Origin: Xaviernesmea oryzae | Lineage (GTDB): Bacteria > Pseudomonadota > Alphaproteobacteria > Rhizobiales > Rhizobiaceae | Assembly: GCF_900177415.1 (NCBI RefSeq) | Contig: NZ_FXAF01000006.1 | Coordinates: 520,001-584,000 of the forward strand | Length of the DNA stretch: 64,000 nt | Direction: 5' to 3' | Shown here: one piece after another, positions 42,909 to 52,460 of the stretch | Position numbering within the stretch: the stretch's first letter is position 1 | Layout: every line of letters starts with the position of its first letter | Translations under genes and position numbers: made by a program | Notes under the pieces: generated by a model | Database searches by the model: none | What the model was told of the DNA's origin: nothing | The model's input: only the letters and a program-made list of their open reading frames with translations

Positions 42909-43649
42909 ATGGACGCGGGACAGACAAACGTCCAACGGCAGAACGGGGTGGCTCTCTGGCGGCAGATCGCCGACCGCATCCGTACGTCGATCTCCGACGG
43001 CGAATACGACGCCACCGGCAAGGTGCCGCCGGAATTCGCACTCGCCGCGCAGTTCGGCGTCAACCGTCATACGGTTCGCAGCGCGCTTGCCGCGCTGGCG
43101 CAGGAAGGCATCGTCCGCCCGGTGCAGGGGCGGGGAACGCTGATCGTCCGCAAGGAGCGCCTCAATTTCCCGATATCCCGGCGCACCCGGTTCAATCAGG
43201 GGATCGGCGATCAGGCGCGGGAGAAGGAGGGACTGCTCCTGCGTTCGGCGGAGGAGCCGGCATCGGCCGAGCTTGCGGCGCGCCTCAAGATTGCCGAAGG
43301 CGCTGCGGTCATCCGGCTGGAGGCGCTGAGGAAGGCGGACCGGCGGCCGGTCTCCCGCTCCACCAACTGGTTTCCGGCCGAACGGTTTGCCGGCATCAAG
43401 GAGGCCTATCAGGCGAGCGGCTCGATCACCGTTGCGTTCCGGACGCTGGGCCTTTCCGATTATCTGCGCGTTTCGACCGAGATCACCGCGACCCACGCGG
43501 ATGGCGCGGATATCGCCGATCTGCAATTGTCGCCGGGCGCCATCATTCTCGTCGCCCGCGCGCTGAACACCGATCCGGACGGCGTGCCGGTGCAATATGC
43601 CGTCAGCCGGTTCCCGGCCGACATGGTTCAGTTCACCATCGAGAATTGA
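42909..43649 (+). CDS. phnF: Phosphonate-cluster GntR/HutC-family regulator PhnF
   Basis: A 246-residue regulator. The N-terminal winged helix (LWRQIADRIRTSISDGEYDA, then PPEFALAAQFGVNRHTVRSA, to about residue 80) is followed by a UTRA/HutC effector domain (about 95-240). Divergent placement from phnG and the palindrome between them indicate control of the phn operon and of itself. The effector is probably a phosphonate or a pathway intermediate, which is inference. The gene ends one base before the convergent toxin gene stops. Confidence 0.93.
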   Translation: MDAGQTNVQRQNGVALWRQIADRIRTSISDGEYDATGKVPPEFALAAQFGVNRHTVRSALAALAQEGIVRPVQGRGTLIVRKERLNFPISRRTRFNQGIGDQAREKEGLLLRSAEEPASAELAARLKIAEGAAVIRLEALRKADRRPVSRSTNWFPAERFAGIKEAYQASGSITVAFRTLGLSDYLRVSTEITATHADGADIADLQLSPGAIILVARALNTDPDGVPVQYAVSRFPADMVQFTIEN

Positions 43650-43931
43650 TCAGTCACTCGGCGGCCATTGGCGCGCGGTGTGGATGACATTGAGGATGCG
43701 CACCGCATCCTCCTTGACGTCATAGATCAGTAAATAGCTGGGATGGGCGGGCAGTTCGCGCGTATCGGTGACACGGCCGGCGCGGCCGGATAGTGGATGG
43801 CGTGCCAATTGATCCGCTGCTTTCGTGAACTGATGATCCATGGCAACAGCCGCTATCGGGTTTTCACGGCGGATATAGTCAAAAATTGCTCGACGGTCGA
43901 GACGGGCTTGCCGCGTCCAGAAAAGCTTCAT
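43650..43931 (-). CDS. Type II toxin, RelE/ParE family
   Basis: A 93-residue toxin of the ParE/RelE fold, starting MKLFWTRQARLDRRAIFDYI and containing HPLSGRAGRVTDTRELPAHP and SYLLIYDVKEDAVRILNVIH, the family's beta-sheet core with the typical IH(T)ARQWP end. ParE-like members poison gyrase and RelE-like members cut mRNA at the ribosome. The end AxRQWPP suits the ParE side, but the target is not proven. Its ATG overlaps the antitoxin stop by four bases. Confidence 0.88.
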   Translation of the reverse strand: MKLFWTRQARLDRRAIFDYIRRENPIAAVAMDHQFTKAADQLARHPLSGRAGRVTDTRELPAHPSYLLIYDVKEDAVRILNVIHTARQWPPSD

Positions 43932-44209
43932 CGAGCGGAAGACTTTCGCGCCTCTTCGCGTAAAGCAGCGAACTCGGCTTCGACATCGTCTCCCGAAATC
44001 AGGTCACCGGCATTGGCGGAATCGATTGCTTTCTGCACCTTCCGGCGAAACCAGTCATCGTATTCTGCGGTCTCCTGCTGCTGCCGGACATAGTCACGCA
44101 TGAAGGTACGTAGCAATTGCGCATCGGACTGATCCTGTGCTTTCGCTGCTTCGCTGAATGCCGCCTTCAGCTCTTCCTCGACGCGAAACGTGAATGTCGC
44201 TTCAGCCAT
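43928..44209 (-). CDS. Type II antitoxin, RelB/ParD-like ribbon-helix-helix
   Basis: A 93-residue antitoxin. The first 45 residues (MAEATFTFRVEEELKAAFSE, then DQSDAQLLRTFMRDYV) have the beta-strand plus two-helix pattern of ribbon-helix-helix DNA-binding domains. The acidic second half (GDDVEAEFAALREEARKSS) should wrap the toxin. The ATG at 44209 is chosen because the RHH strand starts there. An 18-bp inverted repeat just upstream is the likely operator for autoregulation. Confidence 0.85.
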   Translation of the reverse strand: MAEATFTFRVEEELKAAFSEAAKAQDQSDAQLLRTFMRDYVRQQQETAEYDDWFRRKVQKAIDSANAGDLISGDDVEAEFAALREEARKSSAR

Positions 44210-44216
44210 AGCTCGT

Positions 44217-44258
44217 GATCCATGTGTTATCGTGCCTAAACACGATAACACATGGATC
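44217..44258. promoter_or_regulatory. Inverted-repeat operator of the toxin-antitoxin pair
   Basis: Arms 44217-44234 and 44241-44258 (GATCCATGTGTTATCGTG and its exact complement) flank CCTAAA. It starts 8 bases upstream of the antitoxin start codon and ends 15 bases from the gpmA stop. A perfect repeat of this length suits binding of antitoxin dimers; it could also act as a terminator-like hairpin after gpmA, though no T-run follows. Confidence 0.75.
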
Positions 44259-44273
44259 GTTCAAAGCTAAGGT

Positions 44274-44909
44274 TCAATGCGCGCCGGACATGTCGCCGAG
44301 GACGTCCTTGGAGGCGACGGTCGAGTCGGCGTTGAGCTTGTAGACCATCGGCACGCCGGTCGCGAGATTGAGCTTGAGGATCTCTTCCTTGCTCAGCCGG
44401 TCGAGCACCATCACCAGCGCGCGCAGCGAATTGCCGTGCGCCGCGACCAGAACCTTCTGGCCGCGCAGCACGCGGGGCAGGATTTCCGTCATGTAATAGG
44501 GCCAGACGCGGGCGCCGGTGTCGCGCAGGCTTTCGCCGCCCGGCGGCGGGACGTCGTAGGAACGGCGCCAGATATGCACCTGCTCCTCGCCCCACTTGGC
44601 GCGCGCGTCGTCCTTGTTGAGACCGGAGAGATCGCCGTAGTCGCGCTCGTTCAGCGCCTCGTCGCGGATCGTTTCGAGGTCCGGCTGGCCGACCTTGTCG
44701 AGCACGATCGCCAGCGTGTTCTGGGCACGCTTCAGGGCGGAGGTGAAAGCGATGTCGAACTTGATGCCGGTTTCGGCCAGTGCCTTCCCGCCCGTCTCGG
44801 CTTCCTGGATGCCGAGCGGCGTAAGATCGACGTCACGCCAGCCGGTGAACAGGTTTTTCAGGTTCCATTCGCTCTGGCCGTGACGAACGAGGACGAGAGT
44901 TCCGCTCAT
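44274..44909 (-). CDS. gpmA: 2,3-bisphosphoglycerate-dependent phosphoglycerate mutase
   Basis: A 211-residue glycolytic and gluconeogenic enzyme interconverting 3- and 2-phosphoglycerate. The phosphohistidine is His10 in [12 protein letters not shown]. The second active-site histidine is in [13 protein letters not shown], and [13 protein letters not shown] carries the substrate loop. At 211 residues it lacks some C-terminal residues of the 250-residue enteric enzyme, as usual in rhizobia. dapB is 22 bases upstream on the same strand. Confidence 0.95.
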   Translation of the reverse strand: MSGTLVLVRHGQSEWNLKNLFTGWRDVDLTPLGIQEAETGGKALAETGIKFDIAFTSALKRAQNTLAIVLDKVGQPDLETIRDEALNERDYGDLSGLNKDDARAKWGEEQVHIWRRSYDVPPPGGESLRDTGARVWPYYMTEILPRVLRGQKVLVAAHGNSLRALVMVLDRLSKEEILKLNLATGVPMVYKLNADSTVASKDVLGDMSGAH

Positions 44910-44931
44910 GAATGAATTCCTCCAGGGAGAC

Positions 44932-45750
44932 TTAAGAAAGCCCGAGCACGTCGAGCATGGAATAGAAACCGGGTTTCTTGTCGCGTGCCCAGAGCGCTGC
45001 CGCCACTGCGCCGCGCGCGAAAATCGAGCGGTCGCGGGCGCTGTGCGACAGCGTCACGAGTTCTCCTTCGGCCGCAAGCAGGACGGAATGATCACCGACG
45101 ACCGAGCCGCCGCGCAGCGTCGCAAAGCCGATCGTGCCGGCGGGCCGCGGACCGGTATGGCCGTCGCGCACGCGAACGGATTGGCTGGCGAGATCGATGC
45201 CGCGCCCCTTGGCCGCCGCTTCACCGAGGAGCAGCGCGGTGCCGGACGGCGCGTCGACCTTGTGCTTGTGGTGCATTTCCACGATCTCGATATCCCATCC
45301 CGCCGCGGGCAGGGCTTTCGCCGCCTGTCCGACGAGCACGCCGAGCAGGTTGACGCCGAGGCTCATATTGCCGGATTTGACGACGCGCGCATGACGGGCG
45401 GCCGCCTTGAACTTTTCCTCGTCTTCCGCCGAGCACCCTGTCGTGCCGATCACGTGCACGATGCGCGCCTGCGCCGCAAGGCCGGCAAAGGTGACGCTGC
45501 CCGCAGGCGCGGTGAAATCGAGCACGCCTTCGGCATCGAGAAACGCCCTGAGCGGATCGGTGGTCAGGGGAATGCCGAGCGTTCCGACGCCCGCGAGCTC
45601 GCCCGCATCCTTGCCGATGAAAGCCGATCCTTCGCGTTCGACCGCGGCGTGCAGCGTCACGCCGTCCGTCTCGTGGATCACGCGGATCAGGGTTTGGCCC
45701 ATCCGGCCCGCCGCGCCAACCACCACGAGTTTCATGTCATTTGCGGCCAT
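44932..45750 (-). CDS. dapB: 4-hydroxy-tetrahydrodipicolinate reductase
   Basis: A 272-residue reductase of the lysine/diaminopimelate pathway. The NAD(P)-binding motif is [17 protein letters not shown] (about residues 9-25). The active-site segment [20 protein letters not shown] contains the catalytic His pair and the substrate-binding PSGTA motif. It supplies diaminopimelate for peptidoglycan and lysine. It forms a pair with gpmA, an order I recall from Sinorhizobium. Confidence 0.97.
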   Translation of the reverse strand: MAANDMKLVVVGAAGRMGQTLIRVIHETDGVTLHAAVEREGSAFIGKDAGELAGVGTLGIPLTTDPLRAFLDAEGVLDFTAPAGSVTFAGLAAQARIVHVIGTTGCSAEDEEKFKAAARHARVVKSGNMSLGVNLLGVLVGQAAKALPAAGWDIEIVEMHHKHKVDAPSGTALLLGEAAAKGRGIDLASQSVRVRDGHTGPRPAGTIGFATLRGGSVVGDHSVLLAAEGELVTLSHSARDRSIFARGAVAAALWARDKKPGFYSMLDVLGLS

Positions 45751-45771
45751 GTGCGGCAGTCCTTGTGTTCG

Positions 45772-47589
45772 TCAGGCGCTCTTTTCAGGCGATTGCAGAT
45801 TGTTGAGGCGAGCGTAAAGACCGTCCTTGCGCTGCGCAAGCATCTCGTGGGTACCTTCCTCCACGACGCGGCCCTCATGCATGACGATGATCTTGTCCGC
45901 CTTGACGACCGTCGAGAGGCGATGGGCGATGACGATCACGGTCCGCCCGCGCATGGCGGTGTCCAGCGCCTTCTGCACGGCCGCTTCCGATTCGTTGTCG
46001 AGCGCGGAGGTCGCTTCGTCGAGGAGCAGGATCGGCGCGTTGCGGACGAGCGCCCGGGCGATCGAAAGGCGCTGGCGCTGCCCGCCCGACAGCGTCACGC
46101 CGTTTTCGCCGACCGGTGTCTCGTAGCCGAACGGCTGGGCAAGGATGAAGTCGTGTGCATAGGCAAGCTTGGCGGCTTCTTCGACTTCCGCATCCGTCGC
46201 ATCCGGGCGGCCGTAGCGGATGTTGTCGCGGATCGAGCCCTCGAAGAGATAGGGCTGCTGCGAGACATAGGCGAGCTGGCGGCGCAGCGAAGCCTTGGTG
46301 ACGTCCGCAATATCCTGTCCGTCGATCAGGATCTGGCCCTCGGTGGCGTCGTAGAAGCGCGGAATGAGGTTGATGATCGTCGATTTGCCGGCGCCGGAGG
46401 GCCCCACCAGGGCGGTGGTCTTTCCTCCGTCGGCGATGATGTCGACGCCGCGCAGGATAGGGCTGCCGGTGGCGTAGGAGAAGACCACGTTCTTCAGCTC
46501 GATGCGCGCATCCGTGACGACGAGATCCTTGGCGCCGGGCTTTTCGCGCTGGTGCGGCTGCATGTCGAGCAGCGCGTAGATCATCTGCGCATTGACGACG
46601 GCGCGGTCGAGCTGGACCTGCAGCTTGGCGAGCCGGCGGGCCGGATCGTAGGCCATCAGGAGCGCGGTGACGAAGGCGAAGAAGGCGCCCGGCGGCACGT
46701 CGTTGTAGATCGACCGGAAGGCGGCATAGGCGAGCACGCTGGAAATCGCCAGTCCTGCGAAGGTTTCGGTGAGCGGCGAGGTGCGTTCCGAAAGACGGGC
46801 GATACGGTTGGCGCGCCGTTCGGCCGTGTCGATGATGCCGTTGACCTTCCGCTCGAGCTCCTGCTCCATGGTGAAGGCCTTGACGATGGCGATCCCCTGG
46901 ACCGTTTCCTGCATCGCGCCGAGCACGCGGCTGTTGACCTCGACCGCTTCCCGGGTTGCGGCGCGCAGGCGACGCGACACGTAGCGCAGCGCATAGAGAA
47001 GCGGCGGAGCGACCGCGAAGACGATCAGCGACAGGATCCAGTCCTTGGCGACCATCACCCCGATCAGCGAGATCATTGTCAGGAAGTCGCGCGCCGTCGA
47101 GGTGACCGTCAGATTGAGCACGTCGCGGATGCCGTTGACATTCTGGCTGACCTGTGCGGCCAGATGCGCGGATCGTGCCTCCGCGAAAAAGCCGACCGAG
47201 AGCGTCATCAGGTGCGAATAAAGCCGGCGCTGATAGCGCGCGACGATGTTGTTGCCGATCTTGGCCAGCGTCACCGCCTGCCCGTAGGTCGCCAGGCCGC
47301 GCAGGATGAAAGCGGCGAGGATCGCTCCGCAGATCAGCCAGACGACATCGGCGCGCCGGTTGGCGAAGGCTTCGTTGACGACGGATTCCATGATCCAGGC
47401 GGTGAACGCCGTGGTGCCCGCCACGACCACCAGACAGAAGATCGCGAAGGCATATCCACGGATGTGGTCCCGGCCGTTTTCGGCGATCACCCGCTTCAAT
47501 ACGGCAACGACCGTGTTCGGATCGACCTGTCGCTTTTTATCCTTGGCTGCTCTCAAAAGGGTTTCCCGTTTCGGCACAGGCGCCGACAT
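45772..47589 (-). CDS. ABC exporter, fused permease and ATPase (MsbA-like)
   Basis: A 605-residue half-transporter: six transmembrane helices in residues about 40-330 (type I exporter fold), then an ATPase domain with Walker A VGPSGAGKSTIINL (about 390), signature [17 protein letters not shown] and Walker B ILLLDEATSALD. It should act as a homodimer exporting lipids, drugs or glycans; closest in shape to MsbA/LmrA-type lipid flippases. The substrate is not evident. It lies 21 bases upstream of dapB on the same strand. Confidence 0.92.
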   Translation of the reverse strand: MSAPVPKRETLLRAAKDKKRQVDPNTVVAVLKRVIAENGRDHIRGYAFAIFCLVVVAGTTAFTAWIMESVVNEAFANRRADVVWLICGAILAAFILRGLATYGQAVTLAKIGNNIVARYQRRLYSHLMTLSVGFFAEARSAHLAAQVSQNVNGIRDVLNLTVTSTARDFLTMISLIGVMVAKDWILSLIVFAVAPPLLYALRYVSRRLRAATREAVEVNSRVLGAMQETVQGIAIVKAFTMEQELERKVNGIIDTAERRANRIARLSERTSPLTETFAGLAISSVLAYAAFRSIYNDVPPGAFFAFVTALLMAYDPARRLAKLQVQLDRAVVNAQMIYALLDMQPHQREKPGAKDLVVTDARIELKNVVFSYATGSPILRGVDIIADGGKTTALVGPSGAGKSTIINLIPRFYDATEGQILIDGQDIADVTKASLRRQLAYVSQQPYLFEGSIRDNIRYGRPDATDAEVEEAAKLAYAHDFILAQPFGYETPVGENGVTLSGGQRQRLSIARALVRNAPILLLDEATSALDNESEAAVQKALDTAMRGRTVIVIAHRLSTVVKADKIIVMHEGRVVEEGTHEMLAQRKDGLYARLNNLQSPEKSA

Positions 47590-47695
47590 TTCCTTGTGCG
47601 GCGCGTATTAAACGCTGAAAGACGCTTTTGAAAGCCGCAAGGCCAAGATTCGGCATCGCTGTTGCATTCCGGCATGGCCGGGAATGCACATTTTC

Positions 47696-48718
47696 TCATT
47701 TCAGCCAGCGGCGGCCATCCATCGAGATGCCGTAGGCGGAGGGGGTGCGCGCAAAGCTTGCGAGACCGGCAAGCGCCGCCTGCGGATGGGTGACGACGAA
47801 AGTCGGGATCGTGCCCATCAACTCCGAATGCGGAGCCTTGTCCTCGAATGCGGCGCGGAATTCGGGGCCCTTGAGAGCCGGGATGATCTTCTGGGAAATG
47901 CCGCCGGCGAGATAGACGCCGCCGCGCGCCATGAAGATCAGCGCCATGTCGCCCGCCACACGGCCGAGATAGGTGGCAAAGAGCGCAAGCGTTTCGACGG
48001 CCTGCGGGTTCGCGCCGCCGAGGCCGTGCGCGGTGATGTCTGCGGGATTGGAAAATGCCGGCGCCACTCCGTCGGCGGCGCAGACGGCCTGATAGATGTT
48101 CACGACGCCGCGGCCGCTGAGGATCTCTTCGGCGGAAACGCGGCCTTCTATTCTCTTGAGATGCGGGAAGATCTCGAAATCCCGCGCCGAGCGCGGGCCG
48201 ACATCCACATGGCCGCCTTCGCCGGGCACCGGGAACCACATGTGCCGGGCATAGACGAGGCCGGCGACGCCGAGGCCCGTGCCGGGGCCGAGAACGACAC
48301 AGGAGGCCATATGCGGCTCGCTGCCGGTGCCGAGCGTTTCGCGGTATTCGTCCGGGAGCGCTGCGACCGCCAGCGCCTGCGCCTCGAAATCGTTGACGAC
48401 CAGCACGTCCTCGAAACCGAGGTCCGCGATCATCGCCTTCGGCCGCACGATCCAGTCGCAGTTCGTAAGGTCGATCTCGTCTCCGTCGATCGGCCCGGCG
48501 ATCGCGAGAATGGCCGCCCGCGGCTGCACGGAAGTCTTGTCGAGCACCACCTTCTGGATCGCCTCGTCGATCGTCGGATAATCGGCCGTCCGGACATTCG
48601 GGAACGGCTTCGGTTCCGCATAGGCGTCGATGAGGATGGAGAAGCGGGCATTGGTCCCGCCGATATCGCCGATCAGGATCGGAAAGGGCAGCTTTTCGGT
48701 CTTCATGCCATCGGCCAT
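47696..48718 (-). CDS. glk: Glucokinase
   Basis: A 340-residue cytoplasmic glucokinase of the bacterial Glk (ROK-independent) family, phosphorylating glucose with ATP. Motifs: the phosphate loop [16 protein letters not shown] (about residues 14-29), [12 protein letters not shown] with the catalytic Asp, [12 protein letters not shown] and [10 protein letters not shown]. The end [10 protein letters not shown] is normal. mgsA lies 8 bases upstream on the same strand, and both bear on glycolytic flux. Confidence 0.95.
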   Translation of the reverse strand: MADGMKTEKLPFPILIGDIGGTNARFSILIDAYAEPKPFPNVRTADYPTIDEAIQKVVLDKTSVQPRAAILAIAGPIDGDEIDLTNCDWIVRPKAMIADLGFEDVLVVNDFEAQALAVAALPDEYRETLGTGSEPHMASCVVLGPGTGLGVAGLVYARHMWFPVPGEGGHVDVGPRSARDFEIFPHLKRIEGRVSAEEILSGRGVVNIYQAVCAADGVAPAFSNPADITAHGLGGANPQAVETLALFATYLGRVAGDMALIFMARGGVYLAGGISQKIIPALKGPEFRAAFEDKAPHSELMGTIPTFVVTHPQAALAGLASFARTPSAYGISMDGRRWLK

Positions 48719-48726
48719 CGGGGAGC

Positions 48727-49107
48727 TCAGTCCTTCTGAAAGTCGATCAGTTTCTCGGCGGTGGCGCGGTTGAGCGCCATCGGGATGTCGTAGACGGTCG
48801 CAAGCCTTGTCAGCGCCTTCACGTCGACGTCATGGGGAAGCGCGCTCAACGGGTCGATGAAGAAGATCAGCATGTCGACCTCGCCGGTGGCGATCATCGC
48901 GCCGATCTGCTGGTCGCCGCCGAGCGGTCCGCTCTTCAGCCGCGTGACTTCAAGCTCCGGACAGGCGTCCTGGACCCGTCCGCCTGTCGTGCCGGTCGCG
49001 ACGATGCGGAAGCGCGACAGCGCCGCCTGGTGATGGCGGGCGAAATCCGCCATGTCGTCCTTCTTCTGGTCGTGCGCGATGAGCGCGATGCAGGGCTTGG
49101 CCGCCAT
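48727..49107 (-). CDS. mgsA: Methylglyoxal synthase
   Basis: A 126-residue enzyme turning dihydroxyacetone phosphate into methylglyoxal and phosphate, a glycolytic overflow bypass. Motifs are [13 protein letters not shown] at the N terminus, TGTTGG (phosphate binding), [13 protein letters not shown] with the catalytic aspartate, and [10 protein letters not shown]. The length is typical (E. coli 152, many 125-130). It is followed after 8 bases by glk. Confidence 0.95.
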   Translation of the reverse strand: MAAKPCIALIAHDQKKDDMADFARHHQAALSRFRIVATGTTGGRVQDACPELEVTRLKSGPLGGDQQIGAMIATGEVDMLIFFIDPLSALPHDVDVKALTRLATVYDIPMALNRATAEKLIDFQKD

Positions 49108-49226
49108 GTCCTTCGTGTCCTCGCCAGGAACGGTTTCAATCGATTTGCACTGCTTCTAGCGTGCCGCTTCGTCCTTGGGAAGGTGGCGGAGAGGCCGGCA
49201 CTTTCAACAGCCGGCCTAAATCGTGA

Positions 49227-50279
49227 TTATTGCAGCGGACGGGGTGTCGGGATCGGCACGGCCATCGATGCCGACAGGGGCTTGCCGATGATCGCCTCGA
49301 TATTCTCCGCGGGGGAAGGCGCGGCAGGCTGGGACGTATAGGCCATGGCGCCGCCGCCGAATGTCGCATCCTCTTCCGGGCGGGAAGGGGCGGCCAGCAC
49401 GGCCGCGCAGGCCTTCGGCAGGTCGGACAGCATCACCGGACGCGGTTTGACCGGCTTCTTGTTGGGATCGGGCTTCGGCGGCGCCCAGGGTTCCTTGGTG
49501 AACCACCAGGCGAGCGACTTGTCGCAGCCGTCGCCCTTGGCGACCGGCGCCTGCCTCTGGCAGTTCGCCGTACCTGCAGGGCAATGGATGCGGATGTGGA
49601 AATGCTCGTCGTGACCGTAGATCGGCCGCACCTTGCCGAGCAGGCTGCGGTCGCCGGTCCAGGTCTCGCAGAGCTTCTTCTTGATGGCCGGATTGACGAA
49701 GACCCGTTCCACCTGCGGATAGCTTGCCGCCTGCATGACGACGTTGGCGTGGGTATTCGTCCAGCGCCGCGTGTCGACGGTCAGGAACTTGCTCTTGTCG
49801 AGCATGGAGGTGAAGGGCATGTCCTCGCGCTGCTGCGCGGTCAAGGGCTGGGTAGGTTTCGGCGTGAACCATATGTCCGCATCGAGCCCGATCTGATGCG
49901 AGGCATGGCCGGTGAGCATCGGTCCGCCGCGCGGCTGCGAGATGTCGCCGACAAGGATGCCCGATCCCCAGCCGAGCTTCGCGGCGTCACGGGAGAACTG
50001 TTCCAGAAGCGCGATCATTTCCGGATTGCCCCAGCGGCGGTTTCTGGAAAGCCGCATCGCCTGCCAGGTCGGCCCGTCGGTGGGAAGCGCCACGGCGCCC
50101 GACATGCAGCCCTTGGCGTAGAAGCCGAGCGGCTCCGCCTCGGTCCTGCTCGGCAGCTTCACGGCGCCGAAGAGCTGTTTTGCCGGCGTGCCTTCCTGCG
50201 CCGCGGATGTGCCCGCGAAAGCGCCGCAGAGAAAAACGGCTGCAGCAAGCCGTAGAATTTTACCGGAAATCGATGCCAT
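49227..50279 (-). CDS. mepA: Penicillin-insensitive murein endopeptidase
   Basis: A 350-residue periplasmic LAS-type zinc peptidase that cleaves D-Ala-DAP cross-links. A signal peptide (residues 1-27, ending GTSAAQ) is followed by the catalytic domain with zinc ligands in TGHASHQIGLDADIWF (His, His, Asp) and the C-terminal histidine in GHDEHFHIRIHCP. The family's disulfide cysteines (GCMSGA, KKLCETW, RIHCP, TANCQRQ) are present. About 60 residues at the C terminus are Pro/Ala-rich and beyond the usual end at roughly 270-290. Confidence 0.93.
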   Translation of the reverse strand: MASISGKILRLAAAVFLCGAFAGTSAAQEGTPAKQLFGAVKLPSRTEAEPLGFYAKGCMSGAVALPTDGPTWQAMRLSRNRRWGNPEMIALLEQFSRDAAKLGWGSGILVGDISQPRGGPMLTGHASHQIGLDADIWFTPKPTQPLTAQQREDMPFTSMLDKSKFLTVDTRRWTNTHANVVMQAASYPQVERVFVNPAIKKKLCETWTGDRSLLGKVRPIYGHDEHFHIRIHCPAGTANCQRQAPVAKGDGCDKSLAWWFTKEPWAPPKPDPNKKPVKPRPVMLSDLPKACAAVLAAPSRPEEDATFGGGAMAYTSQPAAPSPAENIEAIIGKPLSASMAVPIPTPRPLQ

Positions 50280-50475
50280 GCCGTCCGCCGCAAATCACCT
50301 GACCACCCCGAATCTACCGTGAAACGGAATTTTGGTGAAATGGAGATGCGGGGAGGACCTTCGTTTTTGCGGAGATAAAATGCCGGATAAAACGGATGTG
50401 AGCGGGGAACTCCTGTTTTTTGCCTGCTTTTGCCCTATGCTTCGCCGCAACAAAGAACTCGAAAAGGGGTAGCGA

Positions 50476-52311
50476 ATGGTCTTGGCTCGGCTGAAGGTAG
50501 GCTTCGCAATCGTTCTCGCGGCGGTCTTTGCGGCATCGTCCGTTGCGGCCCAGGAGCCGAAATGGCGCCATGGCATGGCCGTCGTCGGGGAACCGGAGCT
50601 GCCGGAAGGCTTCAAGCAGCTTCCCTATGTCGATCTGAGCGCGCCGAAGGCCGGAACCCTTCGCCTGGCCGAGGAAGGTACGTTCGACAATCTTAACCCG
50701 GTGATCGACCGGGGTGCTCCGGCGGCGGGTCTCGGGGTGATCTTCGATACCCTCATGAAGCGGTCCGAGGACGAGGTCTTCGGCACCTACGGACTCCTGG
50801 CGGAGGCGGTGTCCTATCCGGACGACATGTCGTCGGTGACGTTCCGGCTGCGGCAGGAGGCGAAATGGCCCGACGGTCAGCCGGTCACCCCGGACGACGT
50901 GATTTTCACCATGGAGAAGCTGAAGGAACACAGCGCCTTCTATTCCGGCTATTACCGCCACGTCACCGGCGTGGAGAAGACCGGCGATCGCGAGGTGACG
51001 TTCCGTTTCGACGAAAAGAACAACCGCGAACTGCCGGCCATCGTCGGCGATTTTCCGATACTGCCGAAACATTGGTGGGAGGGGACCGACGCCAGCGGCA
51101 ACAAGCGCGACATATCCAAGACGACGCTCCAGCCCGTGATGGGATCCGGCCCTTACAGGATCGCCTCCGTCCAGCCAGGTTCCGGCATACGCTACGAACT
51201 GCGGGACGATTATTGGGGCAAGGACCTGCCGATCAACCTCGGCCAGTATAATTTCCGAACGATCGGCTATACCTATTTTTCCGACTTCGAGGTCGAGTTC
51301 GAAGCCTTCCGCGCCGGCACCATCGATTATCGCCAGGAAAACAGCTCCAGCCGCTGGGCCACGCGTTACGATTTCGATGCGGTCAAGGACGGCCGGGTCA
51401 CGAAGGAAGCGCTGACCAACCCCTTCAAGGCCACCGGCATCATGCAGGCCATGGCGCCGAACATGCGCCGGGACATGTTCAAGGATGCGCGCGTTCGCCA
51501 GGCGCTGAACTATGCCTTCGACTTCGAGGACATGAACAAGAATCTCGCCTATGGCGGCCTGAAGCGCGTCGACAGTTTCTTCTGGGGGACCGAGCTCGCA
51601 TCCTCGGGCCTGCCGCAGGGCCGCGAGCTGGAACTGCTGGAGGGCCTGAAGGACAAGGTGCCGCCGGAGGTCTTCACCACGCCCTATACCAACCCGGTCG
51701 GCGGCGATCCGCAGAGGGTGCGCGACAACCTGCGCAAGGCGGTGGGCCTGTTCAAGGAAGCCGGTTGGGAACTGAAGGGCAACCGGATGGTCAATACCAC
51801 GACCGGCCAGCCGATGAGCTTCGAGATCCTGCTCAACAGCCCGTCGCTGGAGCGCTCCGTCAACCCGTTCGTCGCCAGCCTCAAGAAGATCGGCGTCGAT
51901 GCGCGCATCCGGACGGTCGATGCTTCGCAATACATCAACCGGATCAGAAGCTTCGACTACGACATGATCTGGGCCGTGTGGGGACAGACCATGAACCCGG
52001 GCAACGAACAGACGGAATATTGGGGTTCGGCATCCGTGAACCGGCAGGGCTCTCGCAACTATGCGGGCATTGCCGATCCGGCGGTCGACGCCCTTATCCA
52101 GAAGATCGTCTTCGCCCCCAGCCGGGAGGAGCAGATCGCGGCGATCAAAGCCATGGACCGTGTGCTCCTGGCCAACCACTACGTCGTCCCGCTCTTCTAT
52201 TCCGGCGAGGCGAAGGTCGCCTACTGGAATACGATCAGGCATCCCGACAGGCTGCCGGAATACGGGATCGGTTTCCCCGACATCTGGTCGTCGAAGAGCG
52301 CTGCCAAGTGA
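50476..52311 (+). CDS. yejA: Yej oligopeptide ABC importer, periplasmic binding protein
   Basis: A 611-residue binding protein of the SBP5 family with a signal peptide of about 25 residues (ending SSVAAQ). Family segments: GTFDNLNPVIDRGAPAAG near the N terminus, ATGIMQAMAPNMRRDMFKD, and the C-terminal DIWSSKSAAK. In enterobacteria YejABEF takes up microcin C and other peptides, and YejA homologues in rhizobia contribute to peptide uptake and resistance. AAAGGGG precedes the ATG by 9 bases. It is followed after 149 bases by yejB. Confidence 0.92.
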   Translation: MVLARLKVGFAIVLAAVFAASSVAAQEPKWRHGMAVVGEPELPEGFKQLPYVDLSAPKAGTLRLAEEGTFDNLNPVIDRGAPAAGLGVIFDTLMKRSEDEVFGTYGLLAEAVSYPDDMSSVTFRLRQEAKWPDGQPVTPDDVIFTMEKLKEHSAFYSGYYRHVTGVEKTGDREVTFRFDEKNNRELPAIVGDFPILPKHWWEGTDASGNKRDISKTTLQPVMGSGPYRIASVQPGSGIRYELRDDYWGKDLPINLGQYNFRTIGYTYFSDFEVEFEAFRAGTIDYRQENSSSRWATRYDFDAVKDGRVTKEALTNPFKATGIMQAMAPNMRRDMFKDARVRQALNYAFDFEDMNKNLAYGGLKRVDSFFWGTELASSGLPQGRELELLEGLKDKVPPEVFTTPYTNPVGGDPQRVRDNLRKAVGLFKEAGWELKGNRMVNTTTGQPMSFEILLNSPSLERSVNPFVASLKKIGVDARIRTVDASQYINRIRSFDYDMIWAVWGQTMNPGNEQTEYWGSASVNRQGSRNYAGIADPAVDALIQKIVFAPSREEQIAAIKAMDRVLLANHYVVPLFYSGEAKVAYWNTIRHPDRLPEYGIGFPDIWSSKSAAK

Positions 52312-52460
52312 TCGGGCAAATGGACGAGACTTGCGCCGATCATCCCCACTGTTCCAAATGAAGCCCTGATGATTCGCACGCAAGAACGAGGGAAAAGCCA
52401 TTTGATTTGCGCTGAGATACGCGGTGAGACAAAGCCCATGGCGACAGGCAGGACATTCTG

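Noticed and set aside
44908..47631. A 907-codon plus-strand open frame opposite dapB and the ABC exporter
   Set aside because: Complement of two clear genes with all motifs intact; biased composition and no domain.
50314..52401. A 695-codon minus-strand open frame opposite yejA
   Set aside because: Shadow frame of a conserved binding protein; no start signal or family similarity.
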